A stretch of DNA of 64,000 nt from Streptomonospora nanhaiensis. GTDB taxonomy: Bacteria > Actinomycetota > Actinomycetes > Streptosporangiales > Streptosporangiaceae. Position numbers and translations under genes: made by a program. This document shows positions 8,946 to 17,647 of the stretch, piece after piece. The notes under the pieces were generated by a model. It was not told where the DNA came from and searched no databases. It worked only from the letters and a program-made list of their open reading frames with translations. Location of the stretch: assembly GCF_026642255.1 (NCBI RefSeq), contig NZ_CP113264.1:6944001-7008000 (forward strand), written 5' to 3'. Every line of letters begins with the position of its first letter. The first letter of the stretch is position 1.

Positions 8946-8956
8946 GGGGGTGCTCC

Positions 8957-9676
8957 TCAGAAGCCCAGGTAGGCGTGGCGCGTGCGGTCGTCGGAGAGCA
9001 GTTCGGAGGAGGCGCCCTCGGCGACGACCCGCCCCTGGTTGAGCACGAACCCGGTGTCGGTGACCGCCAGCGCCCCGGCGGCGTTCTGCTCGACGAGGAC
9101 GACGGTGAGCCCGGTGCGGTCCCGGAGGTCGCGCAGGAGGCCGAAGATCTGCCGCGTGACCAGGGGCGCCAGCCCGAGCGAGGGCTCGTCCAGGAGCAGG
9201 ATCCGCGGCCTGCCCATGAGGGCGCGGCCGATGGCGAGCATCTGGCGCTCGCCGCCGGAGAGGGTGCTCGCGGTCTTGCCGCGCCGTTCGGCCAGGGGCG
9301 GGAAGAGCTCCATGACCTCGGTGAACGTGCTCCTGTCCCGGCGGTCGGACCGCCACAGCCCGCCCAGGCGCAGGTTCTCCTCGACGGTGAGCTCGGCGAT
9401 GACGCCGCCCCCCTCGGGGACGTGGGCGAGGCCGCGGGTGATGGCCTTCTCCGCGGGGAGCCGGGTGATGTCGTCCCCGTCGAGGAGGACCCGGCCGGAG
9501 GAGGAGGGGTGGAGGCCGGTGACGGTCCGCAGCAGCGTGGTCTTGCCCGCGCCGTTGGCGCCGAGCACGGCGCAGATGCCGCCGGCGGGGATGGCGAGGG
9601 AGACGCCGTCGAGGGCCCGGACGGCGCCGTAGGAGGCGCTGAGCCCCTCGACGGTGAGAAGGGGTGCCGCGGTCAT
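8957..9676 (-). CDS. livF: ABC transporter ATPase LivF
   Basis: Cytoplasmic ATP-binding subunit, 239 residues. Walker A GANGAGKTTLL, signature LSGGERQML and Walker B ILLLDEPSLGLAP are intact, with the LivF-type GLAHVPEGGGVIAELTVEENL stretch between them. The ATG overlaps the livG stop by 4 nt (ATGA), so the two ATPases are translationally coupled. It works as a heterodimer with LivG. Confidence 0.92.
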   Translation of the reverse strand: MTAAPLLTVEGLSASYGAVRALDGVSLAIPAGGICAVLGANGAGKTTLLRTVTGLHPSSSGRVLLDGDDITRLPAEKAITRGLAHVPEGGGVIAELTVEENLRLGGLWRSDRRDRSTFTEVMELFPPLAERRGKTASTLSGGERQMLAIGRALMGRPRILLLDEPSLGLAPLVTRQIFGLLRDLRDRTGLTVVLVEQNAAGALAVTDTGFVLNQGRVVAEGASSELLSDDRTRHAYLGF

Positions 9677-10485
9677 CGGGGGGCTCCGTTCGTGTGGCCG
9701 GGGGCGGCGTCGTCGGAGGCGCCGAGGTAGGCCCGGGTGACGAGGGGGTCGGCCTGGACCTCCTCCGGCGTCCCCGTGGAGATGACCCGGCCGAAGTCGA
9801 GGACGACGATGCGGTCGCAGACGCGCATGACCAGGTCCATGTGGTGTTCGACCAGGACCACGGCCATGTCCCGGCTGAAGCCGCGGATCTGCTCGGCGAG
9901 GGCGTCGATCTGCGTCCCGGACAGCCCGCTGGCGGGTTCGTCCAGGAGGAGGAGTTCGGGTTCGCCGACGCAGGCGCGGGCCAGGGCGACCTGCTTCTGC
10001 AGGCCGTAGGGGAGGGTGCCGGGGAGCCGGTGCGCGTGCTCGGCGATCCCGAACCCCTCCAGGGCGGCGAGGGCGCGGGCGCGCAGCTCCCTCTCGTCGC
10101 GGTGGTGCCGTCCGAGACCGCTGATCAGGGAGAACGCCCCTCCGGCGGCGAGGCGGTCGGCTCCGGCGACGACGTTGTCCAGGACCGTCATCATCGGGAA
10201 GAGGTTGAGGCCCTGGAAGGTGCGGGCGATGCCGGCGCGGGCGAGGTGGTGGGGCCTGCGGCCGGGCGGCGGGGCCCCCTTCCAGGTGATGGTGCCGGCG
10301 GTGGGCCGCAGCACGCCGGAGAGGACGTTGAACAGGGTGGTCTTGCCCGCGCCGTTGGGGCCGATGAGGCCGACGACGGACCCCGGCGCGACCTGGAGCC
10401 CGACGTCGTCGAGTGCGGTGAGGCCTCCGAAGCGCACGGTCACCCCGTCCGCTCTCAGGAGATGGTCCGCTGCGGTCGTTGTCAT
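9673..10485 (-). CDS. livG: ABC transporter ATPase LivG
   Basis: Cytoplasmic ATP-binding subunit and first gene of the transporter operon, 270 residues. Walker A is GPNGAGKTTLF. The LivG-specific RTFQGLNLFPMMTVLDNV is present, followed by a slightly degenerate signature (LPYGLQKQVALARA in place of LSGGQ) and Walker B LLLLDEPASGL. The C-terminal RVISTGTPEEVQADPLVTRAYLG is typical of LivG. The promoter probably lies in the 94-bp gap to the LAL regulator, where a TetR-like palindrome is seen. Confidence 0.92.
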   Translation of the reverse strand: MTTTAADHLLRADGVTVRFGGLTALDDVGLQVAPGSVVGLIGPNGAGKTTLFNVLSGVLRPTAGTITWKGAPPPGRRPHHLARAGIARTFQGLNLFPMMTVLDNVVAGADRLAAGGAFSLISGLGRHHRDERELRARALAALEGFGIAEHAHRLPGTLPYGLQKQVALARACVGEPELLLLDEPASGLSGTQIDALAEQIRGFSRDMAVVLVEHHMDLVMRVCDRIVVLDFGRVISTGTPEEVQADPLVTRAYLGASDDAAPGHTNGAPR

Positions 10486-10520
10486 GGCTGCCTTTCTCGC
10501 GGTTGCCGACCGAAAACCCG

Positions 10521-10536
10521 TACCGACCAGTTGGTA
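10521..10536. promoter_or_regulatory. TetR-type palindrome upstream of the liv operon
   Basis: TACCGACCAGTTGGTA is an imperfect dyad (12 of 16 positions symmetric) resembling autoregulatory operators of TetR/AcrR regulators (ACCGACY-RGTYGGT style). It lies 35-50 bp before livG. No TetR gene is adjacent, so the binder is unknown. Confidence 0.4.
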
Positions 10537-10579
10537 TGGCAGGGGTGTCCGGCGGCCCGGGGGCCGTCGGACCGGAGGG

Positions 10580-13402
10580 TCAGTTGAACAGGCGGGCCAG
10601 GTCCACGCGGGACCTGATGTTGAGCTTGCGGAAGATGCCGCGCAGGTGGTGCTCGACCGTGCGCGGGCTGATGAACATGTGCGCGGCCACCTCGCGGTTG
10701 GTGGCCCCCTCGGCGACCAGGCGGGCGATCTGCTGCTGTTGCGCGGTCAGCTCGCCGGCCGCGTGCGGCCCGGGGTCGGGTCCGGTCGCGGCGGTGCCGA
10801 TGGCGCGCAGCTCGGCACGGGTCTGCCGTACCCACAGCCTCGCGCCGAAGCGCTCGAAGGTCTCCACCGCGTTGTTCAGGTGCTCGCGGGCCCGGCCGGG
10901 CAGGCGCGCCCTGCGGAGGAAGGCGCCGAACAGCAGCTGGGTGCGGGCGTGCTCGACGTCGTCGTCCCCGCACGCCCGGTGCAGGGCCAGGGCGTTCTCG
11001 AAGTGGTCGGCCGCCTCGTCGCCCGTGGCCAGGAGCCCGGAACCGCGCGCGGCCAGGGCCAGCGCGCTCGGGCTCCCCACCGACTCGGCCCAGCGCCGGT
11101 ACCCGGCCAGGGACGTGCGGGCCCACTCCGTCTCGCCCATCCTGACCGCGGCCTCCACGAAGTGCGGGGCGGTCAGCAGCCGCATGGTGGGGTGGCCGTG
11201 GCCGGGGGCGGAGTGCACGAGGGAGCGCAGCCGGAAGAACGCCTCCGCCGCGTTGCCCCGGGACAGCTCCAGTACGGCGAGCGCCCACGCCGCCAGGGCC
11301 GCCGCCAGCCCGAGGCTGTTCTCGCCCGCCTGGGAGGCGACCGCGCGGGCGCGGATCCGGCAGGTGTCCACGTCGCCCTGGATGGCCGCGATCATGGCCA
11401 GCGACGCCAGGTGCTGGGTGGCCCAGATGGTCTGCCCGCTCTCACGGGACACCCTGAGGCCGGTGAGCGCGGTACCGGCCGCGGACGGGAACCGGCCGCT
11501 CCAGAACTCGGAGAAGACCAGGAACCCCAGAGCGGCGGGGAGGGTGGCCTGTTCGCCGCGCGCCCGGCCGACCTCCGCCGCCCGGGAGGTCGCCGCGCGC
11601 ACGAAGGGCGCGTCGGCCAGCCGCAGCCCGGTGATGCCCGCCCAGATCAGCTCGGAGGGCTTGGCGATCTCCGCCAGCCCGGTGGCCTCGCGCAGCAGGG
11701 GCGTGGACCCCGGGTAGTCGCCCCGGAAGGAGATCACGCACCCCTCCAGGAAGGCCGACAGCAGGCGCATCGGCGCCGGGTCGTCGGTGCGGACCAGGGA
11801 GACCGCCAGCTCGGCGGCGCGGGCGTGGCGTCCGGCGTCGCCGGCCAGGGAGGCGGAGTCGGCGGAGCGGACCAGCGCCCGCAGGGCCAGGAAGCGGTCG
11901 TGCGGGATGAGCTCGCGCCCGACGGTGTACAGCCGCTCGGCCACGTCGAGGGCGTTCTCGCCGCGCATGGCGATCTGGGCGTCGATGAAGTCGACGGTGA
12001 CGCGGCGCCGGTCGGAGACCGCGAGGGGGCGCGCCTGCGACAGCAGGCGGGTGGCGCGTTCGGTGCGGCCCGCCATGTAGGCCTCGTAGGAGGCGGTGGT
12101 CAGGCGGCAGGCGCGCTCGTCGGAGTCCGGTGACAGCCAGGCGGCGCGCTCGAACGCGTGGGAGGCGGCGAGGCGGCCCTCCAGGCGCTTGGCCCGGCGG
12201 GCGGCGGCGGACACCGCCTCGAACAGGTCCGCGTCGGGGGCGCTCGTACCCGCGGCGGTGTGCAGGGAGAACTCCACGGGCGCCCGCTCCGGGTCCACCG
12301 CCCCGGCCAGCGCCCGGTGGGCGTCGCGCAACCGCCCGGCGGGGGTGTCCTGGGCGATCGCCTCGCGGGTCAGGGGGTCCGTGAAGACGACGGCGTCGCC
12401 CTCCACCCGGACCAGGCCCCGCTCCTCCGCGGGTTCGAGGTCGGTGATGGTCGTGTCGGCCCCGCCGGAGGCGGTGAGCAGCAGGTGGACGCGGGGCGCG
12501 GTGCTGAGCGCGGCGAGCAGGAGGAGGTGGCGGGCCCGCTCGGGCAGGTCGCGGTAGGGGGCGAGGAAGTCGCCGCGCAGGCGGCCGGGCAGGCGGGGCG
12601 GGTCGGGCAGCGGCTCCTCGCCGAGGAGCTGCGCCGGGGCCAGTCCGCGCAGGTAGCCGAGGACGGCGGCCGGGTTGCCGTGGGCGGCGCGGACGAGGGA
12701 GGAGCGGACGGCGGAGGCGAGGGTGACAGGAGCGCTGTCGGTGAGGATGTCGTGCACCGCCCGCTCCTCCAGAGGGGCGAGGAGGAGTTCGGCGATGCCG
12801 GGCACGAGCGCGTCGGGGGTGGGCTCGCCCATGGTCTCGGGCAGGCGCGCCCCGGCGGGCTTGCCGTGTCCCTCGCGCGCGGTGAACAGGGCGGCGACCG
12901 GGGTGCCGCCGAGCCGGCGGGCCGTGAAGGACAGCGCGTCCAGCGAGGGGGCGTCCAGCCGGTCGGCGTCGTCCACGCAGACCAGCAGCGGCCGACCGCG
13001 CCCGGCGGCCGTGCGGGACAGGAGTTCGGGCAGCGCCGTGTAGAGGGCGAGCCGGTCGGCGTCGGCCACCGCGCCGCGGGTGAGGGCCTCCCGGAGGAGC
13101 GGGCGCCAGGGCTCGGGGAGCCCGTCGACCTCGGCGCCGAGGGGGCGGAGCAGGCGTTGGAGTCCGGAGAAGGGGAGGCCCGCCTCGTCGGAGATACCCC
13201 CCGCGTGGAGCACGGTGAAACCACCGGCGGCGCCGCGGGCGTGGTCGAGGAGGGCCGTCTTCCCCCTGCCCGGACCGCCGGAGACGAGCAGGGCCGTGCC
13301 CCGTCCGGACCTGGCGCCGCCCAGGGCGTCGGCGAGGGCCCGCGTCTCCGTGTCACGGCCACGGAGGCGGGTGTTCGGGGGTTCGGGTTCGCTGCCTTCC
13401 AC
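10580..13402 (-). CDS. LAL-family LuxR transcriptional regulator
   Basis: Large ATP-binding LuxR regulator, about 940 residues. An N-terminal STAND-type NTPase has Walker A SGGPGRGKT (about 41-49) and a Walker-B-like LLVCVDDADRLD. A long helical, TPR-like middle follows, and a C-terminal GerE/LuxR helix-turn-helix (ELTAQQQQIARLVAEGATN, then REVAAHMFISPRTVEHHLR) occupies the last 60 residues. The start is uncertain: GTG at 13402 is chosen because the conserved region begins just after it, but the frame is open to 13642. It lies directly upstream of and in the same direction as the liv-type operon, so it may control uptake of that ligand (inference). Confidence 0.88.
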   Translation of the reverse strand: MEGSEPEPPNTRLRGRDTETRALADALGGARSGRGTALLVSGGPGRGKTALLDHARGAAGGFTVLHAGGISDEAGLPFSGLQRLLRPLGAEVDGLPEPWRPLLREALTRGAVADADRLALYTALPELLSRTAAGRGRPLLVCVDDADRLDAPSLDALSFTARRLGGTPVAALFTAREGHGKPAGARLPETMGEPTPDALVPGIAELLLAPLEERAVHDILTDSAPVTLASAVRSSLVRAAHGNPAAVLGYLRGLAPAQLLGEEPLPDPPRLPGRLRGDFLAPYRDLPERARHLLLLAALSTAPRVHLLLTASGGADTTITDLEPAEERGLVRVEGDAVVFTDPLTREAIAQDTPAGRLRDAHRALAGAVDPERAPVEFSLHTAAGTSAPDADLFEAVSAAARRAKRLEGRLAASHAFERAAWLSPDSDERACRLTTASYEAYMAGRTERATRLLSQARPLAVSDRRRVTVDFIDAQIAMRGENALDVAERLYTVGRELIPHDRFLALRALVRSADSASLAGDAGRHARAAELAVSLVRTDDPAPMRLLSAFLEGCVISFRGDYPGSTPLLREATGLAEIAKPSELIWAGITGLRLADAPFVRAATSRAAEVGRARGEQATLPAALGFLVFSEFWSGRFPSAAGTALTGLRVSRESGQTIWATQHLASLAMIAAIQGDVDTCRIRARAVASQAGENSLGLAAALAAWALAVLELSRGNAAEAFFRLRSLVHSAPGHGHPTMRLLTAPHFVEAAVRMGETEWARTSLAGYRRWAESVGSPSALALAARGSGLLATGDEAADHFENALALHRACGDDDVEHARTQLLFGAFLRRARLPGRAREHLNNAVETFERFGARLWVRQTRAELRAIGTAATGPDPGPHAAGELTAQQQQIARLVAEGATNREVAAHMFISPRTVEHHLRGIFRKLNIRSRVDLARLFN

Positions 13403-13820
13403 GTGCTCACATTCGCACAGCGGCCCCCCGTCACGGCAGGTGCGAAGGTCCACACTGGTCGTTTCACCGATGCCCGCACCGAGTCGCACGCGGTGGCTCC
13501 CGCGGGCCCGGGACGCCTCCCGCGGGGAACCGGGGGGCGGGTGTTCCCGGGGGTGCCCCAGCACCCACCTGCGTTTCCACACCCCCGGAAGAGTGACGTC
13601 TCTCACTCCGCACGGCGGTCCGGAGCCCCGTCGGGGATTCACCGACTCCAGGGGCGGTTATAAATCCGTAACGCGCGCGCAACGCCACACCCGCGATCCC
13701 GACAAAGAGGACAAACGAATCAACGGATAGCTCTTTGTCTTCTTCGGGACACTGTCGCGGCCGCCCTGCACGGGATATCCAGTCCGGGACACCCCCGGAC
13801 AGCAGGAGGGACCGACGCCC
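13403..13820. promoter_or_regulatory. Divergent promoter region with TATAAA box and 9-bp inverted repeat
   Basis: 418 bp between the LAL regulator (minus) and the carboxylate-amine ligase (plus). On the plus strand TATAAA at 13659-13664 is a good -10 candidate. GACAAAGAG (13701-13709) and CTCTTTGTC (13731-13739) are perfect inverted copies 21 nt apart in an unusually AT-rich leader, either an operator pair or an mRNA stem. No gene is seen. Confidence 0.45.
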
Positions 13821-14984
13821 ATGGAGAACCGCTCCACGACAGCACACGGCCAGTGGTTACCGGCATCCACCCACACCCGCACCACCGCGAGAAGTCCCAC
13901 GTTCGGTGTCGAGGAGGAGTTCTTCGTCGTCGATCCGCGCACCCGCCGGATCCTCTCCCGGGCGCCCGAGCTCCTGTCCCGCGCCCGCATGCCGGACGAA
14001 CGCCTGTCCGGGGAGTTCAGCCGCGTCCAGGTCGAGGCCAACAGCCCTGTGTGCGAGACCGCCGACGACGCCCTGCGGTTCCTCCGCGCGGCCCGCGGCG
14101 AACTGGCGCGCTCCGCCGACGAGGCCGGGCTCGCCGTGGCGGCCACGGGCACCGCCGTCATCGGCGACACCTCGGCCGCCCTCGTGAGCGACGGCCCCCG
14201 CTACGCCGACATCGCCGCGCACGCGGGAGCACTGCGCACCTCCCACATCGTGTGCGGTTGCCACGTGCACGTGGGCATCCCCGACCGCGAGACCGCCGTG
14301 GCGGTGAGCGACCACCTGCGGCGCTGGCTCCCCTTCCTGGTGGCACTGTCCGCGAACTCGCCCTTCCACGCGGGGGTCGACACCGGCTACGCGAGCTGGC
14401 GGTCCATCACCTGGAACCGGCTGCCCTCCGCCGGGCCGCCCCCCATGCTGCGCTCACTGGCCGAGCACGAGCGGGCGGTGCGGGCGCTGTCCTCCGCCGG
14501 AGCGATCCTGGACAGGCACATGGTCTACTGGGACGTCCGCCTGTCCGACCACCTGCCCACCCTGGAGATCCGGGTGGGGGACGTGGCCGCGACCGCCGAG
14601 GAGGCGCTGCTGTTCGCCGTCCTCGCCCGCGGCCTGGCCACCCGCGCGCTCGCCGACGTCCACCACGGCAGGCCCGCGCCGGAGATCACCGACCAGACCC
14701 TGCGCGCCGCCATGTGGCGCGCCGCCCGGGACGGCCTGGAGGGCAGCGTCCCCGACCCGCTCACCGGCGAGTGCCTGCCGGGGGCCTACGCCCTCGAACG
14801 GCTGTGGAACGCGGCGCTCCCCGGCCTGAGCGCCAACGGCGACGCCGACCTGGTGTCGGCGCTGCTCGACCGGGCCCGGGAGGCCGGGACGGGGGCGGCC
14901 CGCCAGCGCTCCGCTTACGCCCGGCGGGGGTACCTCACCGACGTGGTCGACCACGTCGTCCGCGGGACGCGCGAGGGCCTCTGA
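13821..14984 (+). CDS. Carboxylate-amine ligase, YbdK/GCS2 family
   Basis: ATP-dependent ligase of the glutamate-cysteine ligase type 2 family, 387 residues, close to the YbdK length. The N-terminal FGVEEEFFVVDP motif (metal/ATP Glu residues), VQVEANSPVCET, HIVCGCHVHVGIPD and the SWRSITWNRLPSAGPP stretch are all diagnostic. The C-terminal LEIRVGDVAATAEEA completes the active site. ATG at 13821 follows GGAGGGA at 9 nt. It makes a gamma-glutamyl-type amide, with glutamate-cysteine ligase activity demonstrated weakly for some YbdK proteins; the true substrate is unknown. Confidence 0.88.
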   Translation: MENRSTTAHGQWLPASTHTRTTARSPTFGVEEEFFVVDPRTRRILSRAPELLSRARMPDERLSGEFSRVQVEANSPVCETADDALRFLRAARGELARSADEAGLAVAATGTAVIGDTSAALVSDGPRYADIAAHAGALRTSHIVCGCHVHVGIPDRETAVAVSDHLRRWLPFLVALSANSPFHAGVDTGYASWRSITWNRLPSAGPPPMLRSLAEHERAVRALSSAGAILDRHMVYWDVRLSDHLPTLEIRVGDVAATAEEALLFAVLARGLATRALADVHHGRPAPEITDQTLRAAMWRAARDGLEGSVPDPLTGECLPGAYALERLWNAALPGLSANGDADLVSALLDRAREAGTGAARQRSAYARRGYLTDVVDHVVRGTREGL

Positions 14985-14991
14985 CCCCGGC

Positions 14992-15021
14992 GCGGGGCCG
15001 CCGGACGTCCGGCGGCCCCGC
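14992..15021. terminator. Perfect 30-nt palindromic terminator
   Basis: Arms 14992-15005 and 15008-15021 are exact inverted copies with a 2-nt centre, between the stops of the convergent ligase and sugar-kinase genes. Confidence 0.78.
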
Positions 15022-15024
15022 TGT

Positions 15025-16032
15025 TCAGACGGCGTCCCCCGCGGGGTCCGCCAGGTCCGCGAGGACCGGCGGGTCGGCGCCCTCACGGGTCACCGTGACC
15101 GCGGCGGCGGACGCCGCGAACCGCAGCATCTCCTCCAGGTCCCCCCGGGTCGTCCCCGCCAGACGGGCCCGGGGGCCGTCGCCCAGCAGGTCGCGGCGGT
15201 CCAGCCAGGTCAGCAGCGCTCCCATGAACGAGTCGCCCGCGCCGACCGTGTCCACCACCTCGACCTCGGGCGCCTCGACCGCCGCCTCCACACCGTGGGA
15301 GACCGCGAGGGCCCCCTCGCCGCCGAGGGTCGCCACGACCAGCGACGGGCCGAGGGCGGCGAGGGCGAGGGCCGCCCGCGACGGCGACAGGTCCGGGTAC
15401 AGGAACGCCAGGTCCTCGTCGCTGGCCTTGACCACGTGCGCCTGCGCACAGTGCCGCAGGGCCAGGGCGCGCGCGGTCGCCGGGTCGCCGATGACGTCCG
15501 GCCGGATGTTGGGGTCCAGGGTGAGCGTCACCCGCCCCCTCCCGTGCTCGCGGCGCAGCAGCGACTCGATCCGGGAGGCCCCCGGCTCGCGGAACAGGGC
15601 GATCGACGCGGCGTGCAGGGCGCGCACCTGCGGCTCCAGCTCCTCCGGGAGTTCGCCCGCGCGCCAGTGCCAGTCGGCGGCGTCGTCCATGCGGAAGTCG
15701 TAGCGGGCCGACCCGTCCGGACCGAGCGAGGCGAGGGCCAGGGCCGACGGCTCCTCCGCCGCCAGGAGGCCGGCGGGGTCCAGGCCCTCGCCGAGCAGCC
15801 GCTCACGGATCATCGCGCCGAAGCCGTCCGAGCCGATCCGGGCGAGCAGGCGGGTCGGGGTGCCGAGCCGGGCCGCCGCGACGGCCGTGTTGGCGGGACC
15901 CCCTCCCGGTGAGGCACGCAGCACGCCGGCGCCGTGGCCGGTGGGCAGCAGGTCCATGACGTTCTCACCGATCACGACGAGGCGCGCGGGTGCGCCCGAC
16001 GCCCTCGTGCCGTCCGTGCTTCGCGCGGTCAC
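15025..16032 (-). CDS. PfkB-family sugar kinase (fructokinase-like)
   Basis: Cytoplasmic ribokinase-fold kinase, 335 residues. PfkB signature 1 appears as GGGPANTAVAAARLGTPT and signature 2 as DTVGAGDSFMGALL, with the catalytic Asp in GAGD. GTG at 16032 overlaps the stop of the upstream isomerase gene by 4 nt (GTGA) and has GGAGGAG upstream, so the pair is translationally coupled. With an AGE-family isomerase partner the natural reading is an aldose-ketose isomerisation followed by phosphorylation of fructose (inference). Other PfkB sugars are possible. Confidence 0.85.
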   Translation of the reverse strand: MTARSTDGTRASGAPARLVVIGENVMDLLPTGHGAGVLRASPGGGPANTAVAAARLGTPTRLLARIGSDGFGAMIRERLLGEGLDPAGLLAAEEPSALALASLGPDGSARYDFRMDDAADWHWRAGELPEELEPQVRALHAASIALFREPGASRIESLLRREHGRGRVTLTLDPNIRPDVIGDPATARALALRHCAQAHVVKASDEDLAFLYPDLSPSRAALALAALGPSLVVATLGGEGALAVSHGVEAAVEAPEVEVVDTVGAGDSFMGALLTWLDRRDLLGDGPRARLAGTTRGDLEEMLRFAASAAAVTVTREGADPPVLADLADPAGDAV

Positions 16033-17339
16033 TCGTCTCCTCCGGGGGCCGGGGCGGACGTCGCGGGGAGCGCGTCCGCGAGGGAGGTCGACAACCCGAT
16101 CTGGGGCAGAAGGGTCGCCTGGTAGGCGTGGTAGACGTCGGGCTTGCCCGCCCAGACGCTTCCCGCCGGCCGGTTGGCCGGATCGAGTTCGTGGTGCCAG
16201 CTGCCGTGCTCGCCGTCCAGGTGGAACCTGGCTGCGTAGTCCCACCAGCGGTCGTAGAGGAGGGTGTACTCGCCGTCGCCCGTGTGCCGGGCCAGCGCCC
16301 AGGCGGCCATCGTCGCCTCGGCCACCACCCAGTGCATGCGCTCGCGCACGACCGGGCCGTCCTGCCAGTCGAGGGTGTAGACGAAACCGTCCTCGCCGTC
16401 GACCCCCCACCCGCGCCGGACGGCGTGGGAGAACAGGCTCCGGGCGTCGGGGGTCAGCCAGTCGGGGACGTCCTCGCCCGCCCGGGTGAGCGCGATCTCC
16501 AGGTGGACCAGCAGCCGCGCCCATTCGAGCAGGTGGCCGGTGGTGCTCCCGAAGGGGCGGAAGGGGTGGTCCGGCCGGTCCCGGTTGTAGTCCGGGACGG
16601 GCTCCCAGCCGGGGGTGAAGTGCTCGGGCAGGCGCCAGTCGTGGGCGGCGGCCACACCGTGGACCAGCCGCTCCGCGACGGCGAGCGCGCGCCGCGTCCA
16701 GAGGGTGTCGCCGGTGGCGTCGGCGGCGGCGAGGAACGCCTCGACGCAGTGCATGTTGCTGTTGGCGCCCCGGTACTCCTCGGTGGCCTTCCACCCGGCG
16801 TCCCAGCTCTCCCGGACGGCCCCCGCCGACTCCTCCCAGAAGCGGGCGTCCATGACCCGCAGCGCCTCGTCGAGCAGGTCGCGGGCGCCGGGGCGGCCCG
16901 CGGCGGTGGCGGTGGAGGCCGCCAGGACCACGAACGCGTGCTCGTAGGCGGACTTGCGCGGGAGGTCGGCCCCCGGCTCCCCGCCCTCTGCGTGGGAGCG
17001 CTCCCGGGACGCGTCCCCGGCAGGGCGCCCCTCCGGAACCCGGTCGAACCACCCGCCCAGCTCCCCGTCGCGCAGCGGCCCGTTCGCGAGTGCGGCCACC
17101 CCGTGGTCGGCGAGCCGGCCGGCGTCCGCGTCACCGCGGAGGTGGGCCAGGGAGAACACGTGCGTCATCCGCGCGGTGATCCAGGTGGCGACCGGCCGGT
17201 CCCGCTCCACCCCGCCGCGCGCGTCCAACCAGCCGAAGCCGTCGGGCACCGCGGAGCCCGCGGCGAAGGCGCACAGCCTCCGCTCCTCCTCCCGCAGCCA
17301 CTCGGGATGCCCCGGGGCACGGTGTGTCGATGCTGTCAA
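16029..17339 (-). CDS. AGE-family sugar isomerase/epimerase (mannose isomerase-like)
   Basis: N-acylglucosamine 2-epimerase superfamily enzyme with an (alpha/alpha)6 barrel, 436 residues. NSNMHCVEAFLAAADATGD and GSTTGHLLEWARLLVHLE carry the His/Glu pattern of D-mannose isomerase and YihS-type members, rather than true N-acetylglucosamine epimerases. The start is TTG at 17339 with GAGGAGG about 7 nt upstream; no closer ATG exists. It is the first gene of a two-gene operon with the PfkB kinase. It probably converts mannose or a similar aldose to a ketose. A CebR-like palindrome lies inside the coding region at 16993-17006. Confidence 0.82.
   Translation of the reverse strand: MTASTHRAPGHPEWLREEERRLCAFAAGSAVPDGFGWLDARGGVERDRPVATWITARMTHVFSLAHLRGDADAGRLADHGVAALANGPLRDGELGGWFDRVPEGRPAGDASRERSHAEGGEPGADLPRKSAYEHAFVVLAASTATAAGRPGARDLLDEALRVMDARFWEESAGAVRESWDAGWKATEEYRGANSNMHCVEAFLAAADATGDTLWTRRALAVAERLVHGVAAAHDWRLPEHFTPGWEPVPDYNRDRPDHPFRPFGSTTGHLLEWARLLVHLEIALTRAGEDVPDWLTPDARSLFSHAVRRGWGVDGEDGFVYTLDWQDGPVVRERMHWVVAEATMAAWALARHTGDGEYTLLYDRWWDYAARFHLDGEHGSWHHELDPANRPAGSVWAGKPDVYHAYQATLLPQIGLSTSLADALPATSAPAPGGDE
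16993..17006. promoter_or_regulatory. CebR/CelR-like LacI operator inside the isomerase gene
   Basis: TGGGAGCGCTCCCG matches 13 of 14 positions of the TGGGAGCGCTCCCA box bound by CebR/CelR of Streptomyces and Thermobifida. It is intragenic, about 113 codons into the AGE gene, so a roadblock role or chance occurrence are both possible. Confidence 0.35.
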
Positions 17340-17647
17340 TCCACTGCCTCCTCGTCGGTACGCCGGACCACGCTATCCCGCGAGGTCGACGCGGCGGTAG
17401 CCCAGGGCCCGGCGAACCGGGCCCCGGTCGCGCGCCGCCGGGACGGCCCCGGCGCGAACGCGCGCGGAGCGCCGGGCCCCCGGTACCCCCGGGGTCCGGT
17501 GTGCCGGGGACCGACCGGACGGGCGGGACTCCGGGCGCTCCGTCCGGACGGGCGGGGTCCCCCTGGCGGCTGCCGCCGGGGCCGGACGGACGGGCGGCGC
17601 GGACGGCGGATCCGGCTCCCGGGACCGCCCTCCGCCGGGGGCTCCGC
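17340..17647. other. Intergenic stretch upstream of the isomerase operon
   Basis: 308 bp of GC-rich sequence between the TTG start of the AGE gene and the stop of the alpha/beta-hydrolase. It must hold the isomerase promoter, but I see no convincing -10/-35 pair, no operator and no credible gene. Confidence 0.5.

Noticed and set aside
8094..9356. 420-codon reading of livH with an extended N-terminus
   Set aside because: The extension runs antiframe through livF; the RBS and homology place the start at 8945.
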